Assembly: GCA_049487715.1 (NCBI GenBank)
Contig: CP150549.1
Span: forward strand, 682,001-746,000
Length of the DNA: 64,000 bases
Reading direction: 5' to 3'
Source: Pycnococcus provasolii
Taxonomy: Eukaryota > Chlorophyta > Pseudoscourfieldiophyceae > Pseudoscourfieldiales
Shown piece after piece: positions 40,921 to 50,409 of this stretch. Below the pieces are notes generated by a model that searched no databases, was not told where the DNA came from, and worked only from the letters and a program-made list of their open reading frames with translations. The number at the start of each line of letters is the position of its first letter. Within the stretch, counting starts at the first letter, position 1. The position numbers and the translations under genes were made by a program.

Positions 40921-40955
40921 GGTTAGGGTTTCAAACGGAAGGTGGTTAGGGTTAG
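40921..40955 (+). repeat. Telomere-like tract in the HHL1/IMPACT divergent promoter
   Basis: GGTTAGGGTTTC and GGTTAGGGTTAGTTAG, 152 nt upstream of the HHL1 start at 40769 and 63 nt upstream of the IMPACT start at 41018. Confidence 0.85.
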
Positions 40956-41017
40956 TTAGCTGGTTTGGGGTTGGGGTTTGGGTTGGGGATTTTTGGGATT
41001 GGCACTTTTCGGTGATA

Positions 41018-42043
41018 ATGGCGACAGTTTCGGACGACAATGCCGCCGCCGCCGACGCCGCGTCTTTGTCTGCTCGCCTGGACGAGATCGAAGCCATGTC
41101 GGCCATATACGCGGACGTCATCACGCACGCGTCGGCGTCGGCGTCGGCGTCGGATAGCGATGATGCACGCGCACGCACGCGCGCGGCACTCGCACTCCCA
41201 CCGCCGGACGGGTACGTCGGAGAAGTTCTCCACGTGCGATTCGCCACGGCGCCACCATACCCAACCATTTGTGACGACGCGTCGTTCACCTGCGAGCTGG
41301 CGCACGTGCTGGAGGGGGCATACGAACGCTTTGAAGTTCCTCCTGAAAAATATGACGAACTGAAAGCGGCAATACGAGACATGTGCAAAGCAGCGGCGGA
41401 AGGGGAGGTGCTCATGTACGAAGTCACAAACGCCTTGCAGACTACTCTCGCACACCTCATATGGGCGCTGGACGAAGAGGATGGTGAGAAGGACGACGAC
41501 AGCAGGTACGAAGAGCACGAAGACGTTGACGACGCCGGCACGACGACAGCTGTACCTTCGGCGTGCCCTTCGGCTGATCGAAGGCCGATCCCGGGTCAAG
41601 CAACGTCGGGAACTCTCCAGGAACTTGGTGTCGTGCACGGCGTATTACTTGAGTCGAAGAGGTCCATCTTTCAGGCGCACGTGTGTCGTCTCCCTGATGG
41701 TGCAGCCTCGGAAACGTTCCGACGGTTCGTCCGCAGCCTGCTTGAAAATCGTAAAATCCAACAGGCGTCGCATAACATAACGGCACACCGGTACACGATT
41801 CCCGAGACGGGTGCCGTGGCGGGTGACTGCGACGACGACGGCGAGAGCGCGGCGGGTGGACGACTCCTTCACCTGCTCGAGCTAATGGGATGTACTGACG
41901 TCGCAGTCTGCGTGAGCCGATGGTTTGGCGGAACGTTGCTGGGACCGGAGCGCTTCAAGCTCATCAACAACGCCGCACGTCAGCTGCTCGAGCAGGAGGG
42001 ATACGTGCCGCAGAGGAGTGGAACTTCTTCGAAGAAGAGGTGA
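41018..42043 (+). CDS. IMPACT/YIH1-like protein (RWD plus UPF0029 domains)
   Basis: A 341-residue protein. Residues about 15-140 form an RWD domain (LDEIEAMSAIYADVITHA, LHVRFATAPPYPTICDDASF and the YP pair). After an acidic linker, residues about 195-335 form the UPF0029/Impact domain: GVVHGVLLESKRSIFQAHVC, NITAHRYTIPE and the hallmark VAVCVSRWFGGTLLGPERFK. In yeast and animals this protein competes with GCN2 for binding GCN1 and so damps the amino-acid-starvation response. The start ATG 41018 (MATVSDDNAA) is preferred to an upstream in-frame GTG. Convergent with the next gene with a 104-nt gap. Confidence 0.92.
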   Translation: MATVSDDNAAAADAASLSARLDEIEAMSAIYADVITHASASASASDSDDARARTRAALALPPPDGYVGEVLHVRFATAPPYPTICDDASFTCELAHVLEGAYERFEVPPEKYDELKAAIRDMCKAAAEGEVLMYEVTNALQTTLAHLIWALDEEDGEKDDDSRYEEHEDVDDAGTTTAVPSACPSADRRPIPGQATSGTLQELGVVHGVLLESKRSIFQAHVCRLPDGAASETFRRFVRSLLENRKIQQASHNITAHRYTIPETGAVAGDCDDDGESAAGGRLLHLLELMGCTDVAVCVSRWFGGTLLGPERFKLINNAARQLLEQEGYVPQRSGTSSKKR

Positions 42044-42147
42044 TGTGGAACATTTGGTCGAATTGTGGTTTGTTGAATGTTTCAATTTGTATAGTATGCA
42101 CGTGTATTATTTGTTTCTATAGTGATTTCTGACGGGCGTGTGTACAT

Positions 42148-43602
42148 TCACAAAAATTGCAAATCTTGCTCGACAGGATTCGTGCTAGCCTTGAGCGTCA
42201 TTGCACCAACATTAATAGTCACAGCACTCGTGCCCATGTTCATGAGCTGCACCGTATTCCATGGCGATTCTTCCATGTGCAGCGGTGGCAACGGCATCAC
42301 GAGCCTCACCCAACGACCTTTTAGCGTATCGACGCCAGCATCGCGTGGGTAATACGACGGTACTGACGATGTTGCCGCACTTTTGATGTGCTTGCCATCG
42401 TGAAATCCCTCGTAGTGCACGTGCACATCCCACAAGCTCCCTGGCGAGTTGCGATGCACGTAGACGGATAACTCAAGATAGGTGTGCCAGCCGTCGCTCA
42501 TTGAGCTGAACATGGTTGGCGACTTGAGCACGAGCGCGCCATACGGCTCAATCTTGGCGTACATGGACGCCGGTTGCGATGCACGAATAGACGTGGTGGT
42601 GGATGAGGTGGCGGTTGCCTGCGCAGCAGCCAAGTCGTCGTTCACAATGCTCTTGTCTGTGCTGCTGCTGCTACTCAATTCGGGTAGGGCAAGCAGCGTG
42701 TCACGCGTATTGAATGTGCCATGCCAGCTCCAGTTCAGCCAGCCTGCAGCGAGTCCTGTCGCGCTGTTGTAGATCATATTCATGACAACGTCCATTGGGC
42801 TGCCTGACGACGACGATCCGGAGTCTGACGTCGTTGTGAGTGTTGCTGCTGATGTATCGATCGATGACGGGTCGAGGGTCATTTTCGCAGCAACCTGCTG
42901 CGAGGCTTGTGATGGGAAGCGTGCTGCTATATCTTCACTGTTGTCCACGTCACTGCTACTACTACCTCGCGGGATTCCGGATGTCGTGTACTTGTTGTTT
43001 CCTCCTCCTATTCTAGGTCCTTCTTCTTCTTCGCTTTTTTCCTCATCAGCAGTGTTCTCAAACTTCACGAGGCTGCGTGCTAATGTCGGCTGTGTCCTTC
43101 TGACTTCCATCTCAAGAGGAGCAGCAGCAGCAATATCAGCATTTGACTCTGATTCTTCTTCTTCGACGTCGACGACAGACACGACGGGTGGAAGTACCAC
43201 CGCCTCTGCCGATGGCATAGGTGGTGACAAGACGGCGCGTTGCTGTGCTTCGTCAGCTGAGGTGGTGAGATTAAGCTGCTCCTGCTGAGTGAAATAGTCA
43301 TCATCACCACCTCCCGTAGAATCTGAGGACGGAAGAGGCTGCTGAAGACGCCGGCGGCGGCGGCGCGTCTGCTTCGCTTGTTGTGTCAAATAGCTGCGGT
43401 GACCCCCATGACGACGAGCAGTGAGAGTGGGTATCATCGGTTGTTTCGGGACAAGAATGGCACGAGAGGAATGGCCAAAGAGGAATCCTCCCACCATCAT
43501 GGCTCCTCCACCATTGGCAACTCCGAGCCAAGATACAACAAGCACGAGCAGGAGAAAGCAGAGCAGGAGCGGTATTAGCACCCGCAGACAGCAGAGCGCC
43601 AT
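42148..43602 (-). CDS. Membrane-anchored protein with C-terminal beta-sandwich, possibly carbohydrate-binding
   Basis: A 484-residue product. MALCCLRVLIPLLLCFLLLV LVVSW near the start is a signal anchor. Residues about 60-280 are Ser/Thr/Gln-rich and disordered with acidic patches. The C-terminal 200 residues look folded: MIYNSATGLAAGWLNWSWHG, later SDGWHTYLELSVYVHRNSPG, DVHVHYEGFHDGK and VQLMNMGTSAVTINVGAMTL. The YN..L..GW.NWSW opening and the strand pattern resemble secreted galactose-binding-like sandwich domains of algae and amoebae that often accompany sugar-active enzymes. No catalytic domain is present. The assignment to a type II surface or Golgi protein is inference. The start is the first ATG; a GTG lies 12 nt upstream. 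Confidence 0.65.
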   Translation of the reverse strand: MALCCLRVLIPLLLCFLLLVLVVSWLGVANGGGAMMVGGFLFGHSSRAILVPKQPMIPTLTARRHGGHRSYLTQQAKQTRRRRRRLQQPLPSSDSTGGGDDDYFTQQEQLNLTTSADEAQQRAVLSPPMPSAEAVVLPPVVSVVDVEEEESESNADIAAAAPLEMEVRRTQPTLARSLVKFENTADEEKSEEEEGPRIGGGNNKYTTSGIPRGSSSSDVDNSEDIAARFPSQASQQVAAKMTLDPSSIDTSAATLTTTSDSGSSSSGSPMDVVMNMIYNSATGLAAGWLNWSWHGTFNTRDTLLALPELSSSSSTDKSIVNDDLAAAQATATSSTTTSIRASQPASMYAKIEPYGALVLKSPTMFSSMSDGWHTYLELSVYVHRNSPGSLWDVHVHYEGFHDGKHIKSAATSSVPSYYPRDAGVDTLKGRWVRLVMPLPPLHMEESPWNTVQLMNMGTSAVTINVGAMTLKASTNPVEQDLQFL

Positions 43603-44053
43603 ACCCACGAGCACGGATGACGATGCAAAGAATGAAGGGTTGGCGTGGCAAAGTTAAAGTCACATAAAATGGACAAAGTTGAAATTTGAGGTTTGATACA
43701 CAAGTTTGAATCAGAACAGGGGTCCCAATCCCATCCATTCCAGTCCCCCATCCTTTTCGCCGGGCCCGGAATAATTCTCCCACCAACTGTAAGTTCACTT
43801 ATATTTTTATTTTTATTGGTCCCACCAACTTCGCCGCAGCGCAGGGTAACAAAAACGAATAGGGGTTGAGTCCGTCATAGATGTGATGAAATGATGAATA
43901 GGTATTACACGGTGGCATTTCCGTTCATGAAAGGAAGTTGTTGAAGGTTGTTGGCTTAGAAGGAGAAGGAGACGTCTGAGAAGAAAAAAAAGGAAAAAGG
44001 AAGAAACGGGAATGTGTTGTGTTGTGTTGTGCTTTCGTTCGCGAATGGTTGGA
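43603..44053. other. Intergenic region, 451 nt
   Basis: Upstream of the beta-sandwich gene and downstream of the triple-KH gene. It contains an AT-rich TATTTTTATTTTTATTG at 43801 and an A-rich stretch at 43985. No gene is seen. Confidence 0.5.
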
Positions 44054-45232
44054 TTATTGCGGCTTGGCGGCGAATTCAGCCACGCTCAGCGAGACTTTCT
44101 GTGCGACGAGGAAGTGAGCAATTTGCACAGCCTCCGGTGTACCGGTGATGGTCACCTTGCGATTTCGCGTGCCAGGGACGTAGTCATTGCGGTCGGAGAT
44201 CTTAATGCGCACATTTGCAACCTGCTGCAGCTCCGTGATGGTGCGGCCGCCGCGACCCACCACCGCGCCGATGTGCTCGTCGGGCACCGCGACAGTGATC
44301 GACGTCGACGCCGCACCCGCCGGCGACAGGCTCGACGCCGCGGGCGAGGCGCCCGCGAGCGGCGCGAGCGCCGCCGCCGCCGCCGCCGCCGTCGCAGGGC
44401 TGGCAGCCGCGGTCGCTGCGCCGCGAAGCAGCGCAGCCGACGCGCCGCCGCCGACGAGCGGCGAGAGCGCGCCGCCGCCGCCGTACGGGCTCGCGGGTCC
44501 CACTGCGCTGTAGTTGATGGGCATCGCGGCGTACATCGGATACGAAGGGTCTTCGGCCATCTTCGTCACCGTCAGCGCTACCGCGCGCAGCTGCTGCTCG
44601 AGCGTGCCCGTGACGGTGATGATGCGGTCCGTCACACCCACGGGCGTGGCATCTTGGCTGGAGATTTTGATCTGCGCGCCGCTGTCGTCGACGAAGCTGC
44701 GGATTGTCGCACCTCCCTTTCCGATGATTCCGCCGCAGACGGCGTTAGGAACGACGAGCTTCACGGGCATCGACGTCACGCCAGCCGCGCCGGTGCTGCT
44801 CTCTTCGGCAAGAAGCTTGGACAGGATGAGGTGGAGTGCGGTGAGGATGGAGTTGACGGAGCCGGTCAGCACCAGGATGCGGTCCGACGTGCCGGGAAAG
44901 AACTCTCTCGCGCGGCTGAGCTGAATGCGCGCATTCGACTGCTGCTGAAACTCCGTGATGGTGGCACCCGACTTGCCGATGACAGAGCCGGCGGCGGCGT
45001 TGGACAGCAGGAACTTCACCGTGCAGCGGTTGTCACTCGACCCTGCACCAGGATTCGAGCCGTCCGCGTCGTCGAGGTTTTCAAGGTCACCGCTACCACC
45101 TCGCCGTCCGGCACCGTCGTCGTCGAGGTTGACGGGCATACCCACCGTCGCCTGCGGTGTGGACAAGCCGTCCGGTTCGCCGTTTTTGTCCACAGCCTCA
45201 GCTGCACCGTCGGCTGCACCTCCAAAGAACAT
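44054..45232 (-). CDS. Triple KH-domain RNA-binding protein (BTR1/NOVA/PCBP type)
   Basis: A 392-residue protein with three KH domains, each with an intact GxxG loop. KH1: TVKFLLSNAAAGSVIGKSGA then TITEFQQQSNARIQLSRARE (about 65-140). KH2: PVKLVVPNAVCGGIIGKGGA (about 155-230). KH3: TVAVPDEHIGAVVGRGGRTI (about 310-385). KH1 is nearly the same text as plant BTR1 (LLSNAAAGSVIGK...FFPGTxDRI), and the spacing, with a long Gly/Ala/Ser linker between KH2 and KH3, matches the BTR1/NOVA/PCBP plan. Such proteins bind single-stranded pyrimidine-rich RNA in splicing, stability or translation. The poly-Ala linker (SPATAAAAAAALAPLAG) is GC-rich. The first ATG is used. Divergent from ribosomal protein eL43. 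Confidence 0.92.
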   Translation of the reverse strand: MFFGGAADGAAEAVDKNGEPDGLSTPQATVGMPVNLDDDGAGRRGGSGDLENLDDADGSNPGAGSSDNRCTVKFLLSNAAAGSVIGKSGATITEFQQQSNARIQLSRAREFFPGTSDRILVLTGSVNSILTALHLILSKLLAEESSTGAAGVTSMPVKLVVPNAVCGGIIGKGGATIRSFVDDSGAQIKISSQDATPVGVTDRIITVTGTLEQQLRAVALTVTKMAEDPSYPMYAAMPINYSAVGPASPYGGGGALSPLVGGGASAALLRGAATAAASPATAAAAAAALAPLAGASPAASSLSPAGAASTSITVAVPDEHIGAVVGRGGRTITELQQVANVRIKISDRNDYVPGTRNRKVTITGTPEAVQIAHFLVAQKVSLSVAEFAAKPQ

Positions 45233-45821
45233 GATGATGGCTTATGATGTTGGATAAGAGACGGAGGGAACTGTACTGTGGAATGGAGATGTGTTTGTCT
45301 GTCGGCTGTGTCGTGCAGCGGTATTGCTTTGCAATATTTCGGAGACGAGAGATATTTATTTGATTTGCGTGATGAAAAGTTTTAGAAGAACGAGAGCGAA
45401 GCGACGGACGTGGTTGCGAGAGCGAAGCGAAGAATGAGAGCGAGGCGAGGCGAGAGCGAAGCGAAAGCGAAAGCGAAAGCGAAGCGAAAGCGAAGTGAGC
45501 GAGCGAGGCGGATTGAGCGAGCGAGCACGACGGGACTATATACTTATCGTAGTAAAGAGGAAATATGCGAAATGGACGTCGGCGCCAACGGCACGGAAAC
45601 CCTAGAAAGCAGCTGCATAGGGTTCAGGGGATCCGTCGTAGGGGTAGCACGAGGAGGAAAGAGACAGGTCCGATTTTCGGGTACATTGATTCCAGATCGA
45701 CGGGGACGAAGCAACCGGTACCCCCTTCCCTTCCTTCCCTCTTGCTGTCGAAGTCCGCCGCCGCTGTCCGCCTGGGAATTCCCTCCCCCGCCGGCCCATT
45801 CGTGTTTGCACTTTCGCAGAG
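45233..45821. other. Divergent intergenic region, 589 nt
   Basis: Between the KH gene and eL43. It has a purine-rich GAGCGAAGC/GCGAAA repeat at 45388-45520, a telo-box-like GAAACCCTAG at 45596-45605, 217 nt before the eL43 start, and the 16-nt word GGGGATCCGTCGTAGG at 45627-45642, which recurs at 46783-46798. Confidence 0.6.
45388..45520 (+). repeat. (GAGCGAAGCGAAA)n purine-rich simple repeat
   Basis: An irregular array of GAGCGAAGC, GAGCGAGGC and GCGAAA units in the KH/eL43 divergent region. It has no coding support. Confidence 0.8.
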
Positions 45822-46492
45822 ATGGCGAAGCGCACGAAGAAGGCTGGAATCGTCGGCAAATATGGTGAGTAGTACCTTGTGCCTCGTGTTGTGATTGTGG
45901 TGCCAAGTGTTTTGTGCTTTGTGTTTGTTGGGCTACGCAGTTTTGGCTTGGCTTGTTAGATGAGTGTCTTGCCGCCTTGTCGTTCCTGGTCGTTTTGTCC
46001 TTCGAAGCATATTGGCGGGCGGAGAGATATCTATCTGTGTGCGAGATGATCAGTACGGCGTCGTCTCTTGCCGATGACGGGTTAGCGCGCGGCGTTGCGT
46101 TGTCGCTGTCGTTTCGTGGCTTTTCGACAGACTCGGAAGACTTCCGAGGGACTGCACGCGCGACGCACGGATCCGTGTTGGAAAATCTCGCGAAAATCTT
46201 TATCTCACAAAACTCTCTCTCCCCCCACCCCTGCACAAAACCAAACCAATAAACAGGCACACGCTACGGCGCGTCGCTCCGTAAGGTTATCAAAAAGACG
46301 GAGATTAGCCAGCACGCGAAGTACTTGTGCGATTTCTGCGGCAAGTTCACTGTGAAGCGTCAGGCGGTGGGCATTTGGAAGTGCAAGGCTTGTGGCCGCG
46401 TGCTCGCCGGTGGCGCGTTCGCCAAGAACACCGCCGCGAGCTTGACGGTGCGCGCAAACATTCGCCGCCTCCGTGAGTCGGTGGCGAAGTAA
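45822..46492 (+). CDS. RPL37A: 60S ribosomal protein eL43 (RPL37A), one intron
   Basis: Exons 45822..45864 and 46257..46492 flank a 392-nt intron (GTGAGT...ACAG) and give 92 residues, the family length. The sequence opens [20 protein letters not shown] and carries a C4 zinc ribbon, CDFCGKF and CKACGRV, separated by 14 residues; it ends [13 protein letters not shown]. It sits near the E site of the 60S subunit. The early intron after codon 14 (phase 1) is the longest I can place in this window, a common trait of ribosomal protein genes where introns aid expression. The upstream telo-box-like GAAACCCTAG parallels plant ribosomal protein promoters. Confidence 0.97.
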
Positions 46493-47568
46493 ACTGCTTC
46501 CACACCTTACGTACTACAAAAGTTGTGTTTGCTCATGATTCAGTAATGGAAATTGAGTTTACACTGTCCAACTAACTGACTGATCGTCTTACTTTATTGA
46601 GTTCAAACATCGCAAGTACGCAGACGTTTTTTTTTCACGCACGCGCGCACACAAGTCTGCTCCGCAAGAGGGTGAAGTCGTGAGAGCGCTTGTGGTCGTC
46701 GTCGCTTATCGCCGCAGGCCGTCATGTGCAATTTAGCACAATCCCCAAACCCAAAGCCCCCATACTATTTTCCCTTGGAAAGGGGGATCCGTCGTAGGCT
46801 TGTTGCGGCGGGTGCTTTTCATCTGCGCTTTACCGCGGACATTTTTCCGTCAATGCAATTGCATGGGCGGGGGATCCCCACGTTGGATCCATCCACCTGA
46901 GGCAAGGAACGTTTTGCCCGCCGTTGCCACAGACGTTATTTCTGCGCCTATCGTAGCTAGAACGTGCTCATGGGAGTGGTGATGGGAGTGGTACAGATTA
47001 CAGAACAACTCTCCAGGACGTACGGTGATGGCAGTACTGTTTCGGGAGCTGTAAGAGTGTAAGGCAAGTCCAATGGTCCCAGGAGGAAGGGCGCTGGCTG
47101 GCTGGGCCTTGTGTTCGTGTGTTGGTTGATTTCTGTTGATGTGTTCGAGGTTCTTCGCCTTCCTCAGGCCCATCAGTTGCTATTGATCAGTTGCTATCAG
47201 TGGCCATTTGTTACGTTCAAATCCGACGTTGTGGGCTTGTGGCTTTTTCTTCGCCTTGCAAGCAAGGTCTTGCAAGCGGTTTGGAGGGTTACCCGGTACA
47301 GTACGTTCTTTCCCACACTGCCAGAGGGTAATTAAGGGCCGCACGCAACCCTGATATCAGCAAACTTCACACTTTGACTTCACACACAAGTCAAAGAGTC
47401 ACTTCACCACACACTTTCTTTCAAAAAAACATAACGCGTGTCTGTTTGGACTGTATTGTATTGTCCTGTATTGTATTGTGCGTGCGCGTGAAAGGTTTCG
47501 TTTTCTTCCTTACCTTATCATTTTATTCCTACGATAGTACCCTTTAGTTAGCGGCAGTTACTCTTAGT
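46493..47568. other. Intergenic region, 1076 nt
   Basis: Between eL43 and the second WW gene, both on the plus strand. It has T9 at 46627, GGGGGATCC words at 46784 and 46870, and (TGTATTG)n-like repeats at 47450-47480 close to the next gene. No gene is supported. Confidence 0.5.
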
Positions 47569-47768
47569 ATGGCGGACGACTGGAAGCTTCCTGCGGGTTG
47601 GTTCGTCGCGCACGCGGAAGATGGCGAGGCGTACTTCTACAACGAAACGACGGGGGAGACGTCCTGGGACCCACCCGCGGGCTCGTTCCCAAAGGTGGCG
47701 CCTGCGGGAGCAGGAGCGTCAGACCAAGCGGCGGCCGCGCAAGACGACAGCGACGACGACTGGGATGT

Positions 47769-47801
<33 letters not shown>

Positions 47802-49348
47802 ACAGCAGCAAGGAACGCCTCAAGGACGTGCAAGGCGTGAAAGTGCCTTCGACCGCATGCTCGCAGAACGCCAGGCTGACGGTACGACGCAGTTCGCGGC
47901 ATCCATGGAAGCCTTGCGAGATCAGGGCGTCTTTGGGAACCGCACCATGCAGCAGGCGATCGAGGAGAGGAGCACGAGGGCATTCAGGAACCGCAAGAAG
48001 AGCCAGTTTGCGACGTCCATCCGTAAGCTCATGCCCAAGCTGCGTGCGGCGGGGCAGTTTACGCCTGATAGAGAGGAGCACGAAGCACGTCCTATGACGC
48101 AGGTGCCGTCGCCTTCCGTGGACCAGGCTCCCTTGGGCAGTGTTTCTAACCGTATGCAAAGCTTGTCTATTGGAGGTATGGACACGAACGTGGCCGCACC
48201 ACGGGTCGGCGCCGTGCACGGCGACACACCCACGGATGTCAGTGGTTCCCATGTCGGCTACGCAGACAACACCGGCGCGATGCCCGCACAGGCGGTAGGT
48301 GAAATGCCCGACTCCTACTACGTGAACGACGATGCGGCAGACCTGCTGTTCGGCGGCGGTGGTCCCCCCTCGCCAGCCGAGGCAGCGACGGAGCTCGGGT
48401 GGAGCCCAGCGGCTGGTACCGCGGAATCCTACGTGAACGACGATGCGGCAGACCTGCTGTTCGGCGGCGGTGGTCCCCCCTCGCCAGCCGAGGCAGCGAC
48501 GGAGCTCGGGTGGAGCCCAGCGGCTGGTACCGCGGAAGCTGCCGCGGAAGAGGAGGAGGAGGACGAGCCGACGCACGGCTGGGAACCTGTCGAGTACCAG
48601 GTGGTGAGTTTCATCTGCTACGAGTACACCGATCCCGCGACGGGCGGGCTCGTGCCAGTGGAGCTGCCGCTATTCGGGTCCGCTGGATCGCTCGAGCTTG
48701 GACTCGCCGTCGTCGCTTTCGAAGGGCTCGTGCTTCTCGGACCTCGCGACGAAGATGAGCCGGTGGTCATCCCCTACGACAAAATGCTCTTCTGGACGGT
48801 GACGACCAACTTCGGTCCGTCGATGAGCGACCACTTCGTGGACATGACCATGGACGCAACGTACGACCCGTCGATGGACCCGTCCATCACATGGTGGACA
48901 GGACACGTGCTCGAGCTGCGTGGTTGCCTCGCCGACGAGGCAACGGCAACCGCGTTCAGCGCAAGCCTTAAGGCTGTGTGCGAGCGCGTGAGGGAGGTGG
49001 GCATGCACCAGGTGGACACGTCGGGCATGAAGAACTCGCGCGTCGCTCGTGCCTCCATCATGAGTGGGAGGCCGTCGATTACCGCTGGAATGAGTGCAAG
49101 GCAACGCCGTGCGACCATCACGGAAATGGTGCAGCGAGAGGACCGCATGGCGCAGGGCTTCGTCTCGGACGACCTAGGCTCTCTTCTCGGTGGCGGCCCC
49201 GGTGGTGGTGGGCGGCGGCGGGAACAGCCTGCTTGGTGCCGCACCGGATGGCCAGGGCATGCCTGGGCAGCCGACGAAGAAGAAGTTCAGCATGCGCCGC
49301 GCGCTCGGCCTGCGTCGGCACTCGAAGCACGACTTGGAACCTTTGTAA
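47569..49348 (+). CDS. WW-domain protein with PH-like fold and basic tail; C-terminal frame break
   Basis: About 593 residues. An N-terminal WW domain (LPAGWFVAHAEDGEAYFYNE then TTGETSWDPP) begins at residue 6. An acidic [13 protein letters not shown] stretch and a helical segment (AFRNRKKSQFATSIRKLMPK) follow. Near 245-320 a 37-residue unit (YVNDDAADLLFGGGGPPSPA) is present twice. Residues about 345-490 look like a PH-type barrel (VVAFEGLVLLGPRDEDEPVV, PYDKMLFWTV, HVLELRGCLADEATATAFSA). The uninterrupted frame continues to 49359 but reads arginine/tryptophan-rich text after GGGPGGGG. Dropping one G in the GGTGGTGGTGGGCGGC run at 49201-49216 gives NSLLGAAPDGQGMPGQPTKK then KKFSMRRALGLRRHSKHDLE PL and TAA 49346-49348, a plausible membrane-binding basic tail. 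Role unknown; domain plan suggests a signalling adaptor. Confidence 0.75.
48318..48540 (+). repeat. 111-nt tandem duplication, two copies
   Basis: Two almost identical 111-nt units (beginning TACGTGAACGACGATGCG at 48319 and 48430) encode the 37-residue repeat of the WW protein. The near identity implies recent duplication or homogenisation. Confidence 0.95.
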
Positions 49349-49405
49349 CCGTACGATAGTGAGAGGGCAAATTCTGAATCCCAGGCACCAGGAGGAGGGA
49401 GTGCG

Positions 49406-49424
49406 GGTTAGGGTTAGGGTTAGG
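49406..49424 (+). repeat. Telomere-like tract upstream of the queuosine transporter gene
   Basis: GGTTAGGGTTAGGGTTAGG ending 95 nt upstream of the start at 49519. It lies only about 60 nt past the stop of the previous gene. Confidence 0.9.
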
Positions 49425-49518
49425 TAACCCCGAGAGAAAGGTCCCTCGCCGCCCCCCCTGGAGTCCTGGACCCTCCCCCCCCATCCGCGCGCCATTCCCA
49501 TCGCACTTTCGCCTCGCG

Positions 49519-50358
49519 ATGATGCTCTCGAGAGGAGTACAGCAACAACGCACACTAGCAGTACAACTGGCACGCGCCTTGCAGCAACGTGCCGGACCAC
49601 GACTCCTCACTCCTAGCTCGTGCTCTCTGGGAGAAGCATGCCGACAGCCTTACATGGAAGGGCCGCTGGCTCCACGTCGGTTCCGAGCCCTTCCAACGCC
49701 GTCCATCTTGGCAATGCCCATGTCCAACACGCCACCGTCGAGGAGAAGAGGAGTGCACTCAAGCAGACAGGACGACTCGACACAGAAGCAATGTGAAACA
49801 GAGGGTGCGAGCTGGCGTGAATTGCTCTTGCCTTCCAGCGTGATGGTGGGAGGTGTTATCATCGCAAACGCGTTCGCGACGATGCCAATCACAGACTTCT
49901 GCACATACGGAACCCTCGTCTATCCAGTCACGTTCCTGGCGAGTGGCTTGACGAATGCTCGTTACGGCGCACAAGCTGCTCGCTCGGTAGTCCTCGTCGG
50001 CTTCGCGCTGGGGTGCCCTTTGAGCCTGCTGACGGCGACTCCGCGTGTGGCGTCGTCGTCGGCGGTGTCGTTTCTCATCTCGCAGTATCTCGAGACGTAC
50101 GTGTTTGACAGGCTAGCGCGTACCGGCCAGTTACTGCCGTCAGCAACGCAACTTGCGCGAGCACAGCTGGCTTCGTCGACTTTCGCATCCGCGATAGACT
50201 CTGCGCTGTTCAGCACACTCGCGCTATCCGGCACCGGTCTCCCCTGGGTGACACTTGGCATTGGCGATTTTGCCGTCAAGGTGGTGTGCGCTCTGCTCGC
50301 GCTTGCGCCGTTCCGCGCTGCACTTGGCGCTGTTTTGCCGAAAAAGCCAAGATTGTGA
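49519..50358 (+). CDS. Queuosine precursor transporter homologue (YhhQ/QPTR, VUT family), organelle-targeted
   Basis: A 279-residue membrane protein. The first about 95 residues are Arg/Ser/Gln-rich without acidic clusters (MMLSRGVQQQRTLAVQLARA), fitting a mitochondrial or plastid presequence. The core has about six hydrophobic helices and family words: LVYPVTFLASGLTNARYGAQ, SFLISQYLETYVFDRLAR, ASSTFASAIDSALFSTLALS and GIGDFAVKVVCALLALAPFR. In bacteria YhhQ imports preQ0/preQ1 for queuosine tRNA modification. Eukaryotes salvage queuine, and a targeted YhhQ could move it into organelles, where tRNA-guanine transglycosylase acts; that role is inferred. An alternative is transport of another vitamin-like solute, as some VUT members do. 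Convergent with the next gene with a 51-nt gap. Confidence 0.8.
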   Translation: MMLSRGVQQQRTLAVQLARALQQRAGPRLLTPSSCSLGEACRQPYMEGPLAPRRFRALPTPSILAMPMSNTPPSRRRGVHSSRQDDSTQKQCETEGASWRELLLPSSVMVGGVIIANAFATMPITDFCTYGTLVYPVTFLASGLTNARYGAQAARSVVLVGFALGCPLSLLTATPRVASSSAVSFLISQYLETYVFDRLARTGQLLPSATQLARAQLASSTFASAIDSALFSTLALSGTGLPWVTLGIGDFAVKVVCALLALAPFRAALGAVLPKKPRL

Positions 50359-50409
50359 AAGTAAATGTGTAGTAGCAACAATTTACAGACGTAGAGGAGA
50401 CCCCCTCTC

